This document shows positions 36,443 through 45,482 of a DNA stretch of 64,000 nucleotides, in pieces. Positions within the stretch are counted from its first letter, which is position 1. The number at the start of each line of letters is the position of its first letter. Both the position numbers and the translations under genes were made by a program. Source of the DNA: Marinilabiliaceae bacterium (GTDB lineage Bacteria > Bacteroidota > Bacteroidia > Bacteroidales > Marinilabiliaceae); contig JAFGBR010000004.1 of the NCBI GenBank assembly GCA_016933045.1, positions 1 through 64,000 on the forward strand. The letters are read 5' to 3'. The notes beneath the pieces are model-generated. The model was not told where the DNA came from. It worked only from the letters and a program-made list of their open reading frames with translations, and searched no databases.

Positions 36443-39400
36443 ATGCTAAAAAAAAGTGTTTTTTTAATGTTTATCTTCTGTCTGAATCTCAGCCTTATGT
36501 CCCAAAAGCTGGTCACCGGGGTTATAACCGATTCGGAGAGTGAGCCGATACCCGGCGTGTCGATAGTAATAAAAGGTACCACACAGGGGTCTATCACCGA
36601 TATGAGTGGTAACTATTCAATTTCAGTACCCGATGAAAATGCAATTCTTACATTTTCATTCGTTGGTATGATACCTCAGGAAGTCACCGTAGGCGACCAA
36701 ACAAAAATTAACATCACTCTTGCCTCCGACATGTCTGATTTAGATGAAGTAGTGGTTGTTGGATATGGCGTTCAAAAGAAAAAACTCAACACTGGAGCCA
36801 CTGCGCAAATGAAAGGTGATGATATTGCAAAACTAAATACAACAAACCCACTACAAGCTATGCAGGGGCAAACACCTGGTGTCACCATTACATCTACATC
36901 GGGTCAACCCGGCTCCGGCATGAATGTTACCATTCGTGGTTTAGGAACCATTGGAAATGCAGCTCCTCTTTACCTTATTGATGGTGTTGGTGGTGATATT
37001 TCCACTATAAATCCTGCTGACATTGAAAGCATTGATGTTTTGAAAGATGCAGCCTCAGCTGCCATTTATGGTGCACAGGCTGCAAATGGTGTTGTTTTAG
37101 TCACTACAAAACAAGGCAAAGCCGGTAAATCACAAATAACTTTCGATGCATATTATGGAGTACAGAATGTTGCTCGCAAAGCACAAATGCTCAATTCACA
37201 GGAATATATGACCATTATGGATGAGGCTCGTGTTAATTCGGGCAATAGTGCTTACGACTGGTCATCTTTCATTGACCAGACTGATGCCAATGGGATTATC
37301 ACTTCTCAGGGAATATACGACCAAAATGGCAAAGTATTCAACACTAACTGGATCGATGAAATGTTTGTGAATAATGCTGTTACCCAAAACTACAATCTTG
37401 GAATAAGCGGTGGAACCGAAATATCTACTTATGCACTTTCAATGGGCTATACAGGTCAGGAAGGTATTGTTGGAGGTCCAAAAGTTTCAAATTACGATCG
37501 CTTCAATTTTCGTATTAACTCGGAACACAAACTTCTTAATAATTTTCTTACTGTAGGCGAACACATAAGTTTAATAAGAAAAGAAAATATAGGAGTTCAA
37601 ACAGGAAATCAATATAATAACACCTTACGCAGTACATTCGGAACCTCACCATTAGCTCCAATTTATAATTCGAATAACATTTATAACAATACAACCATAT
37701 TCCCATGGAACACTGATGATGGCAACCCTTATGCATCAATGATGACAGGTAACAACCTAAACATAAATAATAATGTAGATGCTAATGTTTATGCACTAAT
37801 TGAACCCATCAAAAACCTAAAGGTAAAAACTGTATATGGAATCAGCTATGGAGCAAGCGAATACCGTTCTTACACTCCTATATATAAATATCAGTCTTCT
37901 ACCGAAAATTCTGTTACCAAAGTAAATCAATCGAGAGGAGATGGAATGACACAAGTATGGACCAATACCGCCAACTACAATTTCACAGTTGCTACCTCAC
38001 ATGCTTTTAACACATTAATCGGCATGGAGATATCAAAGTACGATGGTGGTTATTTAAGGGGTGAAAATACCGACCTTAAAAACGGCTTCGATTCTTGGGC
38101 AACAGCCTACCTGTCGAATACCAATGGAACAGAAAATAAAACATTGGAAGGTAAACCCAACGATGCTTCACGAACAGTTTCATATTTTGCCCGCTTAGGA
38201 TGGAACCTGAAAGAAACATACATGATTAATGCTACATTTCGTGCCGATGGATCTTCAAGATTTGCCAGCGGAAAACGGTTTGGTTACTTCCCTTCTGTTT
38301 CGGCTGGATGGACCCTATCGAATGAAAATTTTATGAACGGCACAAAAAACTGGCTTGATTTTCTAAAACTTAGAGCAAGCTGGGGACAAGTTGGTAATCA
38401 AAACATCAAATCATTCCAATATTTGGCACCTGTTACATCTAGTAATACAAATTATAACTTCGGAACTTCAGGAGGTCAAACGGCATGGATTACCGGAGCA
38501 TACCCAAGTCGTCTGGCTAACGAAAAATTACGATGGGAAATATCAGAACAAATTAACGTTGGTATTGATGCCCGTTTCTTAAATACCCGATTTGGATTAA
38601 ACGCCGATTATTATATTAAAACCACAAAAGACTGGCTTGTAGAAGCTCCAATACTAGCCACAGCAGGCGCAGGAGCTCCATATATTAACGGTGGTAACGT
38701 AAAAAATACCGGTATAGAGTTAGCTCTTACATGGGGTGACATCATTACAAAAGACCTATCGTACAACATTAGCATTAACGGTGCATACAACATAAATGAA
38801 GTTGGTGAAATACCTACCGAAGATGGAATCATTCATGGGGAAACCAATCAAATTTACAACAATGCCCCTGAATACTATCGAGCATCAAACGGTCATCCTA
38901 TTGGATATTTCTGGGGTTACAAAACAGCAGGTATTTTCCAAAACGAAAAAGAAATAAATGACTGGATTGCAGCCGGTAACGGCGTTAAACAAACCGACGT
39001 AAAACCTGGCGATGTAAAATATTACGATAAAAACCACGATGGTGTAATAAACGAAAATGATAAAGTTGACCTTGGCTGTGGTATACCATCATATACTTTT
39101 GGTTTTAATATTGGATTTAACTATAAAGGATTTGATTTGGGCATTACAGCTTCGGGTGCAGCCGATTTTCAAATTGTTCAGTCGTACCGTAACCACACTG
39201 CCGAAAAGGCAAATTACTCTACACAAATCCTTGACCGTTGGACCGGAGAAGGCACTTCGAATAAGATACCTCGTGTAACAACATCGAACATCAACTGGGA
39301 GTTCTCTGATCTTTACATTCAGGATGGTGATTATTTGCGTATTTCAAACATTACCCTTGGATACGATTTTGCAAAACTTGTTTCATGGAAAAACTTATCA

Positions 39401-39586
39401 CAAGCACGATTGTATGTACAAGCCCAAAATTTATTAACGTTTACTAAATACAATGGCATGGATCCCGAAATAGGTTCTTACAACGGAACAGACGGAAACA
39501 GCAACGACACCTGGGTTTCTGGTGTTGATTTAGGGTACTATCCACACCCCCAAACAATTCTTGTTGGTGTTAATCTTAAATTCTAA
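36443..39586 (+). CDS. SusC/RagA-family TonB-linked outer-membrane transporter (A)
   Basis: This 1,047-residue protein has a signal peptide (about 1-20, MSQ), an N-terminal CarboxypepD_reg-like domain (residues about 22-95, VTGVITDSESEPIPGVSIVI) and a canonical TonB box DEVVVVGYG near 103. The plug domain follows (TIRGLGTIGNAAPLYLIDGV, IESIDVLKDAASAAIYG) and then a long barrel ending in VGVNLKF with terminal Phe. It imports glycan oligomers across the outer membrane with its SusD partner, encoded 3 bp downstream. Near the C-terminus it has the conserved PGDVKYYDKNHDGVIN loop. Downstream genes and the neighbouring GH5 suggest beta-1,4-glucan oligomers as cargo. Confidence 0.95.
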   Translation: MLKKSVFLMFIFCLNLSLMSQKLVTGVITDSESEPIPGVSIVIKGTTQGSITDMSGNYSISVPDENAILTFSFVGMIPQEVTVGDQTKINITLASDMSDLDEVVVVGYGVQKKKLNTGATAQMKGDDIAKLNTTNPLQAMQGQTPGVTITSTSGQPGSGMNVTIRGLGTIGNAAPLYLIDGVGGDISTINPADIESIDVLKDAASAAIYGAQAANGVVLVTTKQGKAGKSQITFDAYYGVQNVARKAQMLNSQEYMTIMDEARVNSGNSAYDWSSFIDQTDANGIITSQGIYDQNGKVFNTNWIDEMFVNNAVTQNYNLGISGGTEISTYALSMGYTGQEGIVGGPKVSNYDRFNFRINSEHKLLNNFLTVGEHISLIRKENIGVQTGNQYNNTLRSTFGTSPLAPIYNSNNIYNNTTIFPWNTDDGNPYASMMTGNNLNINNNVDANVYALIEPIKNLKVKTVYGISYGASEYRSYTPIYKYQSSTENSVTKVNQSRGDGMTQVWTNTANYNFTVATSHAFNTLIGMEISKYDGGYLRGENTDLKNGFDSWATAYLSNTNGTENKTLEGKPNDASRTVSYFARLGWNLKETYMINATFRADGSSRFASGKRFGYFPSVSAGWTLSNENFMNGTKNWLDFLKLRASWGQVGNQNIKSFQYLAPVTSSNTNYNFGTSGGQTAWITGAYPSRLANEKLRWEISEQINVGIDARFLNTRFGLNADYYIKTTKDWLVEAPILATAGAGAPYINGGNVKNTGIELALTWGDIITKDLSYNISINGAYNINEVGEIPTEDGIIHGETNQIYNNAPEYYRASNGHPIGYFWGYKTAGIFQNEKEINDWIAAGNGVKQTDVKPGDVKYYDKNHDGVINENDKVDLGCGIPSYTFGFNIGFNYKGFDLGITASGAADFQIVQSYRNHTAEKANYSTQILDRWTGEGTSNKIPRVTTSNINWEFSDLYIQDGDYLRISNITLGYDFAKLVSWKNLSQARLYVQAQNLLTFTKYNGMDPEIGSYNGTDGNSNDTWVSGVDLGYYPHPQTILVGVNLKF

Positions 39587-39589
39587 AAA

Positions 39590-41290
39590 ATGAGTATGAC
39601 AATGAAAAAATCATTTATACATATAGCCTCTTTGACTGTTTTACTGGTTTCGCTCGCAGCTTGCTCCGAAGAATTTCTGGATACAGAATCAAAGACCGAA
39701 TCGAACACACAAACATTTTACAAAACCGAAGCTGATGCCGACATGGCTCTTATAGGCTGTTATGACGGTTGGCAGTGCACTGTATCATCGTCAACAGGCC
39801 CCGGCTTTTATATCGCATCAGAGATGCTTTCCGATCATTGCTTTGGTGGTTCAGGAAACGGCGATCCACGAAACTGGCAGGTACTCGACCGTTTTGACCA
39901 ATCAGAATCACCTGCTGATAAAAACATTTACGAATCGGATTGGAAAAACTATTATGCAGCTATCTACCGCTGTAATGAATTATTAGCTCATGAAAACCAA
40001 ATTAACTGGACAAGCAATGAAGAAAAAGGTCGCATAATAGGCGAATGCCGCACAATCAGGGCTATTCTTTACTTCGACTTAACCCGTCTTTTTGGCGATA
40101 TACCATTATTCACCAAGCCGGTAAATGAAAATCGCCCTCGTGTTGCAGCCGACTCAATCTACAACTTAATTATCAAAGACTTAAAATATGCAGCAGAAAA
40201 CATTCCTGCCGATGCATACCCTACTACTAACCGCAACACTACCGATGGACGTATTACCAAATACGCTGCAGAAGCATTACTTGCCCGTGTTTACCTGTTC
40301 TATAGCGGTTATTACGGCAAAGACCCGGCAGGCTGCACAAAAGATCAGGCTTTAACTGCAGTTGAAGATGTTATTAAAAGCGAACAATACGATTTAGAAC
40401 CCAAATATGAAGATCTTTGGATGCCTGCCTGTACCAAAGCAGCTGCTAAAGAATACTCATGGATTACCACCTATGCCGGTAAATATTGCAACGCCGACGG
40501 TTGGCATTCGGGTCAGGGAACCATTTCAAAAGAGTTCATCCTTAACCTTAAATTCAACACCACACAGGACTACGATGGCAATGCCGATGGCAATACATCT
40601 CAAGCATATCTCGGCATAAGAGGCGCAACATGCGTTCCGTTTGCCGATGGTTGGGGGGCTTGCTCAGTTAACCCGAAATTCATTAACAAATTTAGCTCTG
40701 ACCCACGCTTAAATGCATCTGTTGTTGATTATAAAGCTATTGGGTTTGAAGACTCTGTTAATTTTGTCTCTTCATTTAACGACACACGTGAGTACACAGG
40801 CTATGCCACAAAAAAATACTCTCCTTTATGCTTCTATAACGGAAAAAGAGAATCTGTAGGTTTACAACTTGGCAAACAACACAAAGTAATTACCTACTAC
40901 CTCGATTACACAGTAATGCGATATGCCGATGTACTTTTAATGGCTGCCGAATTGGGATCAGCAAATGCTCAAACTTACTTCAATTGGGTTCGTGAAAGAG
41001 CTGGTTTAACAACACCTAAAGCTATTTCGAAAGAAGCCATAATGCATGAACGCGAAATTGAATTTGCTTTCGAAGGCTTACGATATTGGGATCTTCTTCG
41101 TCAGGGTATTGACGTTGCTGCTTCAACAATTGCTGCAAATCAAAATGGAGTACCGGTAAAGTCTGGTGGCGTTGACGAAACAATGGTCACATCTGCTGCA
41201 AATATTATATCTAAAAAAGGATTGCAACAAATACCTAATAACCAAATTACTTTATCAGATGGTGTTTTAACACCTAACGCAGGTTGGTAG
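39590..41290 (+). CDS. SusD/RagB-family surface glycan-binding lipoprotein (A)
   Basis: This 566-residue lipoprotein has a signal peptide with lipobox SLAAC and an acidic start to the mature protein (SEEFLDTES). SusD-family features are GECRTIRAILYFDLTRLFGDIPLFTKPV, the TPR-like helices around DGRITKYAAEALLARVYLF and the C-terminal AIMHEREIEFAFEGLRYWDLLRQG. It is expected to cap SusC A on the cell surface and bind oligosaccharide. An ATG at 39602 (MKKSFIH) is an alternative start. The gene follows SusC A by 3 bp and is clearly co-transcribed. Confidence 0.95.
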   Translation: MSMTMKKSFIHIASLTVLLVSLAACSEEFLDTESKTESNTQTFYKTEADADMALIGCYDGWQCTVSSSTGPGFYIASEMLSDHCFGGSGNGDPRNWQVLDRFDQSESPADKNIYESDWKNYYAAIYRCNELLAHENQINWTSNEEKGRIIGECRTIRAILYFDLTRLFGDIPLFTKPVNENRPRVAADSIYNLIIKDLKYAAENIPADAYPTTNRNTTDGRITKYAAEALLARVYLFYSGYYGKDPAGCTKDQALTAVEDVIKSEQYDLEPKYEDLWMPACTKAAAKEYSWITTYAGKYCNADGWHSGQGTISKEFILNLKFNTTQDYDGNADGNTSQAYLGIRGATCVPFADGWGACSVNPKFINKFSSDPRLNASVVDYKAIGFEDSVNFVSSFNDTREYTGYATKKYSPLCFYNGKRESVGLQLGKQHKVITYYLDYTVMRYADVLLMAAELGSANAQTYFNWVRERAGLTTPKAISKEAIMHEREIEFAFEGLRYWDLLRQGIDVAASTIAANQNGVPVKSGGVDETMVTSAANIISKKGLQQIPNNQITLSDGVLTPNAGW

Positions 41291-41320
41291 TTATTAGTTA
41301 ATATTTTAAAAATTTAAACT

Positions 41321-43174
41321 ATGAAAATAAAAAATTTATTATTCCTTATAACAGCCGCATTACTTACATTTTCGGCTTGTACACCGGATGAATATAAACT
41401 AAGTACCCCAAACATATCATCCGACGAATTGATTGAGGGGTTATCTTACACAATTACTCACGACTCAGTAAACCAGAACATAGTATATTTAGAAAGTCTT
41501 GTTGACGCTGAGTACACCCCTTTATGGAGCCATCCGCTTGGTCGGAGTCAATCGAAAAAAGTAACCCTTAATATTCCTTTCGAAGGAACTTACGATGTTA
41601 TTTTTGGCGTTATTACCCGTGGTGGTATTATTTATGGCGACACAGTACATTTTACTATTGATAAGTTTTGTGCCGATTTTGTTCAGGGTGAAATGTGGGA
41701 TGCACTTACCGGTGGTAACGGTAAATCAAAAACCTGGATCCCCGACAATGGTAATTACAACATGAAACAAGGGTTCTACTCCTGCTTTGACCCAAGTGCA
41801 ACTTATGTTGATATGATTGCCGATGACGGCAAAAACAACTGGTATGCAGATGGAAAAACATGGTGGGAACCCTCAAATGATGATGTTGGCATTACTGAAG
41901 ATGACTTAAAATCATTTATGACATTCTCTCTTATGGGAAAAGCCGGTTTGGAAGTACACCGCTTTAATGGCGGTGTCGAAACTGTTACCAATGGAATATT
42001 TAATATGGACGCAGAAAACCACATAATTAATGCCATTGATGTTGATTTCGTACATGGTGCTTGGGCCGATGGAAAAGCAGTTGACTTTAGAACAGGTTTT
42101 CAAATTTTGGTTATAAACGAAAACCAGTTAATGATAGCAAACTACCGCGACGAAGCATTATCGGGCGAAGGACGCTGTATTTATTGCTGGAATTTTGTTT
42201 CGAAAGATTATGCCGACAACTATAAACCAGAAGAAATATTCGACTTCAAACTGGAAGAAAAATACGCCGATTCAAACAAGAAAAACTGGCAAGAATACAT
42301 TTCGGGTATTACCGACTGGACTCTTTCAAGTGAATCACCTTTTGATTGGTTTACCCTTAAAGGAGAACGTATAAATTCGTATGCAAGCCCTAATGCTTAC
42401 CCGGCTAACATGACTCCAATAACCAATACAGACAAAATAGCAATGAGAACATCATTTGCTAATGGTACATTCACATTTTTCGACCTTAACGATAACAGAA
42501 TATCGGATAGCATTTTTATTACTGAGGATGGATATATTAAATTTGGAAAGAGCTTACCAACAATACTAATCGGTGGCGATTTTGTAAACTTCAATCTTGA
42601 TGAAAACAACCGATTAAGAGTGTTGGAATACGAACTTACGTCCGAAGGTTTAGTGTCAGATATGTGGGTAGGTATTAAGCAATACGACAACCAGAGTGAT
42701 GCTTATCAATACCTTGCATACCACTTTGTAACAGGATATGTTGATCCCGGATATACTGCTCAAATGTCATTCTTCAACTCTGCAACATGGGCAAATCCAA
42801 TAGATTACCAACAATTAATATTAGATGAAGGTGAAATTACACTTACATATAATGGCACCAGTGCAGATGTTGCTTTTGATGGATGGTATATTGACATATT
42901 AAAGATAAAAGCATCTCACCCCAATGCAACAATGGAGATTACAAAAATTGAACTTGACGGTACTGAAAAAACATTTGATGGGACTTTACTTGACTATGAA
43001 GCAACCGATGATAAAAACCCAAATACTTTACGTGTATACATCTGTAATCCATGGGGATATAAAGTAGACGACCCTGCAACAACAGAAACAGATGAATCAG
43101 CATTCCTTAATCCAACCGAATGGCAGTTCAGCACTTCTATTTCAGTAACAATAGATCTAAAATATAACGATTAG
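41321..43174 (+). CDS. Surface lipoprotein with C-terminal beta-sandwich module (SGBP-like)
   Basis: This 617-residue lipoprotein (lipobox FSAC, about residue 20) has an N-terminal PKD/Ig-like segment (about 30-115, FEGTYDVIFGVITRGG). A central region rich in Trp and Asp follows (TWIPDNGNYNMKQ, NNWYADGKTWWEPSNDD), with a second half-repeat from about 330 to 470. The C-terminal module (about 480-617) shares the motif LRVYICNPWG and the later STSISVTIDL strand with two modules in the next gene, but in a rotated order. I do not recognise a family for the whole protein. Its place after SusD in the operon is that of a surface glycan-binding protein (SusE/F-like), so polysaccharide capture is the likely job. 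Confidence 0.7.
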   Translation: MKIKNLLFLITAALLTFSACTPDEYKLSTPNISSDELIEGLSYTITHDSVNQNIVYLESLVDAEYTPLWSHPLGRSQSKKVTLNIPFEGTYDVIFGVITRGGIIYGDTVHFTIDKFCADFVQGEMWDALTGGNGKSKTWIPDNGNYNMKQGFYSCFDPSATYVDMIADDGKNNWYADGKTWWEPSNDDVGITEDDLKSFMTFSLMGKAGLEVHRFNGGVETVTNGIFNMDAENHIINAIDVDFVHGAWADGKAVDFRTGFQILVINENQLMIANYRDEALSGEGRCIYCWNFVSKDYADNYKPEEIFDFKLEEKYADSNKKNWQEYISGITDWTLSSESPFDWFTLKGERINSYASPNAYPANMTPITNTDKIAMRTSFANGTFTFFDLNDNRISDSIFITEDGYIKFGKSLPTILIGGDFVNFNLDENNRLRVLEYELTSEGLVSDMWVGIKQYDNQSDAYQYLAYHFVTGYVDPGYTAQMSFFNSATWANPIDYQQLILDEGEITLTYNGTSADVAFDGWYIDILKIKASHPNATMEITKIELDGTEKTFDGTLLDYEATDDKNPNTLRVYICNPWGYKVDDPATTETDESAFLNPTEWQFSTSISVTIDLKYND

Positions 43175-43202
43175 TTATTAAAATAATTATAAAGAATACA
43201 AT

Positions 43203-45299
43203 ATGAGAACTAAATATTATATAGGATTATTGTCATTAATCATTGGACTATCAATATGGTCATGTCAAGACGAAGATGAATATTCTATACAAACAGGGAC
43301 TTTGATTCAGGAAGATCAATTGGTAACCGGAAGCAGTGACAATGTCACTGCTATATCGGCAACACTTAACGGAAATATTTCCGGGCTAGATAATCAATCG
43401 CCGGAAGCATACGAAATAGGCTTTTACTATTCAACATCCGAAAATTTTGAAGAAAAATCAAAAGCTACTTCGTCACTTAATGAGAATGGAACATTTACTG
43501 CCGATTTAACAGGATTAACCAATAATGTGACTTATTATTATCGCTCTTTTGTAGTACTTCAGAAAAAAATTACTTACTATGGCGACATTAAAAATTTTAT
43601 CACAACAAATGCAAAAATAGCAGTTGCCGACCCTACTGCTATTACTGCCGTTTCGGCAAGTTTGGGTGGTACAATGACTGGTTTGAATGAACTTATCGGA
43701 ACACCATCGTTAAAATTTGGTATTGCCATTTCCTCAACTGATACTACTGCACAAAGCGGTCTTCGATACGAATCGAAAGACACAACTAATTCATTTAATA
43801 TATTGCCTGTTAATTTAATACCTAATAAAACATATTACTTTGCAGCTTATATTACCATGAATGGCGTAGATACTTTTTCACCGGCAAAAACATTTACAAC
43901 ATCTGCATTCGAAGTTGAATTTGTTGACTTAGGACTTAGTGTACTTTGGGCAAATAACAACATTGGTGCTACTTCCGACAACCAGTTGGGAGGTTTATAT
44001 GGCTGGGGCGATGCTACAGGCTTAGAGCATTCCACAGATGTTAATATATACGGTACAACCGAAAATATAAACAACACCGAATACGATATATGCAGTGCAA
44101 ACGGCATGGGGTATATGCCTACATTTACCGATGTTAAAGAATTAATAACAAGATGTACAAGGGATTACACCGAAAAAGGAGGTGTTAAAGGAATCAAATT
44201 TACAGGCCCTAATGGCAATAGCATATTCATACCTACTGCAACCGGCTATCGCAATGCCAATGAAATATCGGCAGATGACATGGGTTATTACTGGTCTTCT
44301 TCAATTGAGCCAAACTCTACTAATTTCGCATACACCATGAACCTTGGAGCTTCGGAAGACACATGGGGTACTGCAATCAGATCTCGTGGTTTAGCAATCC
44401 GCCCGGTAAAGAAAACCTATGTTGCATTCGATAACTCTAAACTAAATTATGGCGACATTGAAAATAAAGGCAATTTCAGATTGGAAATATACAATGCATG
44501 GGGTTCTACTGGTAAAGATCCAGGTTTAGATCCAAACAATTTTAGTGCTAAAGATGCTGTATTTGTCAACTTTACTGTATCAGGTATCGATTCTACACTA
44601 AACACCCCGGCAACAGCATACATTGTATTTGCCGATGGTAGTTGGTCTACTCAACAATGGGATCCGGGAAATGCAGGCGACTGTCAGGTAACCGGCGATG
44701 GCACATACACTGTATCTGTAAATGGGGTAGCAAGAGGGCTTACTGTATTTTGCGTTGACATTGTTGGTTTAGCTACACTACCTGACGACTCTACAGCTCT
44801 TAACAATGTAAATGCATACGTCAACTCAATATACGTCGATCAGAACAAAGATGTACTTTATACATCATCGGGTGTTGAAATACTTAATGAAAACCTTGTT
44901 GCTGGCGATATTGAAAATAATGGCAATTTAAGATTAGAGATATATAATACTTTTGGAGCAACCGTAAACAATCCTGTTATTCCGGCTGAGTCTGTTCAAT
45001 TCTCCGAACAACTTGCTGTAACATTTACACTATCAGGACTTGGTGACTTAGGCGACTCAACATACACCGCTTTTATGCCATTTACCGATGCTAATTGGGG
45101 TCATGGGAACTGGAATCCCGGATCGGAAGGCGATTGTGAAATAACTGGAGATGGCACTTATACTGTTTATATTAATTCTACCGACCTTTCATCCGGCGCT
45201 TTAGTATTCTGCATCGACATAGTTGGTATTTTAGTAGATGGAACCGGTGTTGATCCTAATAATATTGTTGCTAAAATTGATGGCATTAACATGAAATAA
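43203..45299 (+). CDS. Surface lipoprotein: FN3-like, FISUMP-like and two tandem beta-sandwich modules
   Basis: This 698-residue lipoprotein has lipobox IWSC and a strongly acidic start (QDEDE), an export-to-surface-like signal. Two FN3/Ig-like segments follow (about 35-130 and 135-230). A domain begins FVDLGLSVLWANNNIG and contains GYYWSSS and RGLAIRPVKK (about 235-400), like the FISUMP/DUF1566 group. Two tandem modules of about 130 residues come last (about 405-550 and 560-698), each with GDIEN, RLEIYN, an FxDxxW segment and GDGTYTV. Aromatic residues (AWGST, DGSWSTQQW) suggest a carbohydrate-binding face. The family of the modules is not assigned by me. It is the last gene of the SusC A operon, which ends with a terminator. 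Confidence 0.7.
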   Translation: MRTKYYIGLLSLIIGLSIWSCQDEDEYSIQTGTLIQEDQLVTGSSDNVTAISATLNGNISGLDNQSPEAYEIGFYYSTSENFEEKSKATSSLNENGTFTADLTGLTNNVTYYYRSFVVLQKKITYYGDIKNFITTNAKIAVADPTAITAVSASLGGTMTGLNELIGTPSLKFGIAISSTDTTAQSGLRYESKDTTNSFNILPVNLIPNKTYYFAAYITMNGVDTFSPAKTFTTSAFEVEFVDLGLSVLWANNNIGATSDNQLGGLYGWGDATGLEHSTDVNIYGTTENINNTEYDICSANGMGYMPTFTDVKELITRCTRDYTEKGGVKGIKFTGPNGNSIFIPTATGYRNANEISADDMGYYWSSSIEPNSTNFAYTMNLGASEDTWGTAIRSRGLAIRPVKKTYVAFDNSKLNYGDIENKGNFRLEIYNAWGSTGKDPGLDPNNFSAKDAVFVNFTVSGIDSTLNTPATAYIVFADGSWSTQQWDPGNAGDCQVTGDGTYTVSVNGVARGLTVFCVDIVGLATLPDDSTALNNVNAYVNSIYVDQNKDVLYTSSGVEILNENLVAGDIENNGNLRLEIYNTFGATVNNPVIPAESVQFSEQLAVTFTLSGLGDLGDSTYTAFMPFTDANWGHGNWNPGSEGDCEITGDGTYTVYINSTDLSSGALVFCIDIVGILVDGTGVDPNNIVAKIDGINMK

Positions 45300-45321
45300 T
45301 TCAATTAATTATTTAAATACT

Positions 45322-45354
45322 AAAGGATGGGCAGCATTTGTCCATCCTTTTTTA
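45322..45354 (+). terminator. Terminator of the SusC A operon
   Basis: AAAGGATGG (45322-45330) pairs with CCATCCTTT (45342-45350) and is followed by T residues. Confidence 0.85.
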
Positions 45355-45482
45355 TCTCAATAAAATAAAAAAATACAAAATGCTACAACTTTAAAAACAT
45401 TAAATATATATCACTCGCTTAATTATATATTATTTTTATATAAGTATTGATAAAAAATGAGTAACCCAGAAAAAACAAAAAA

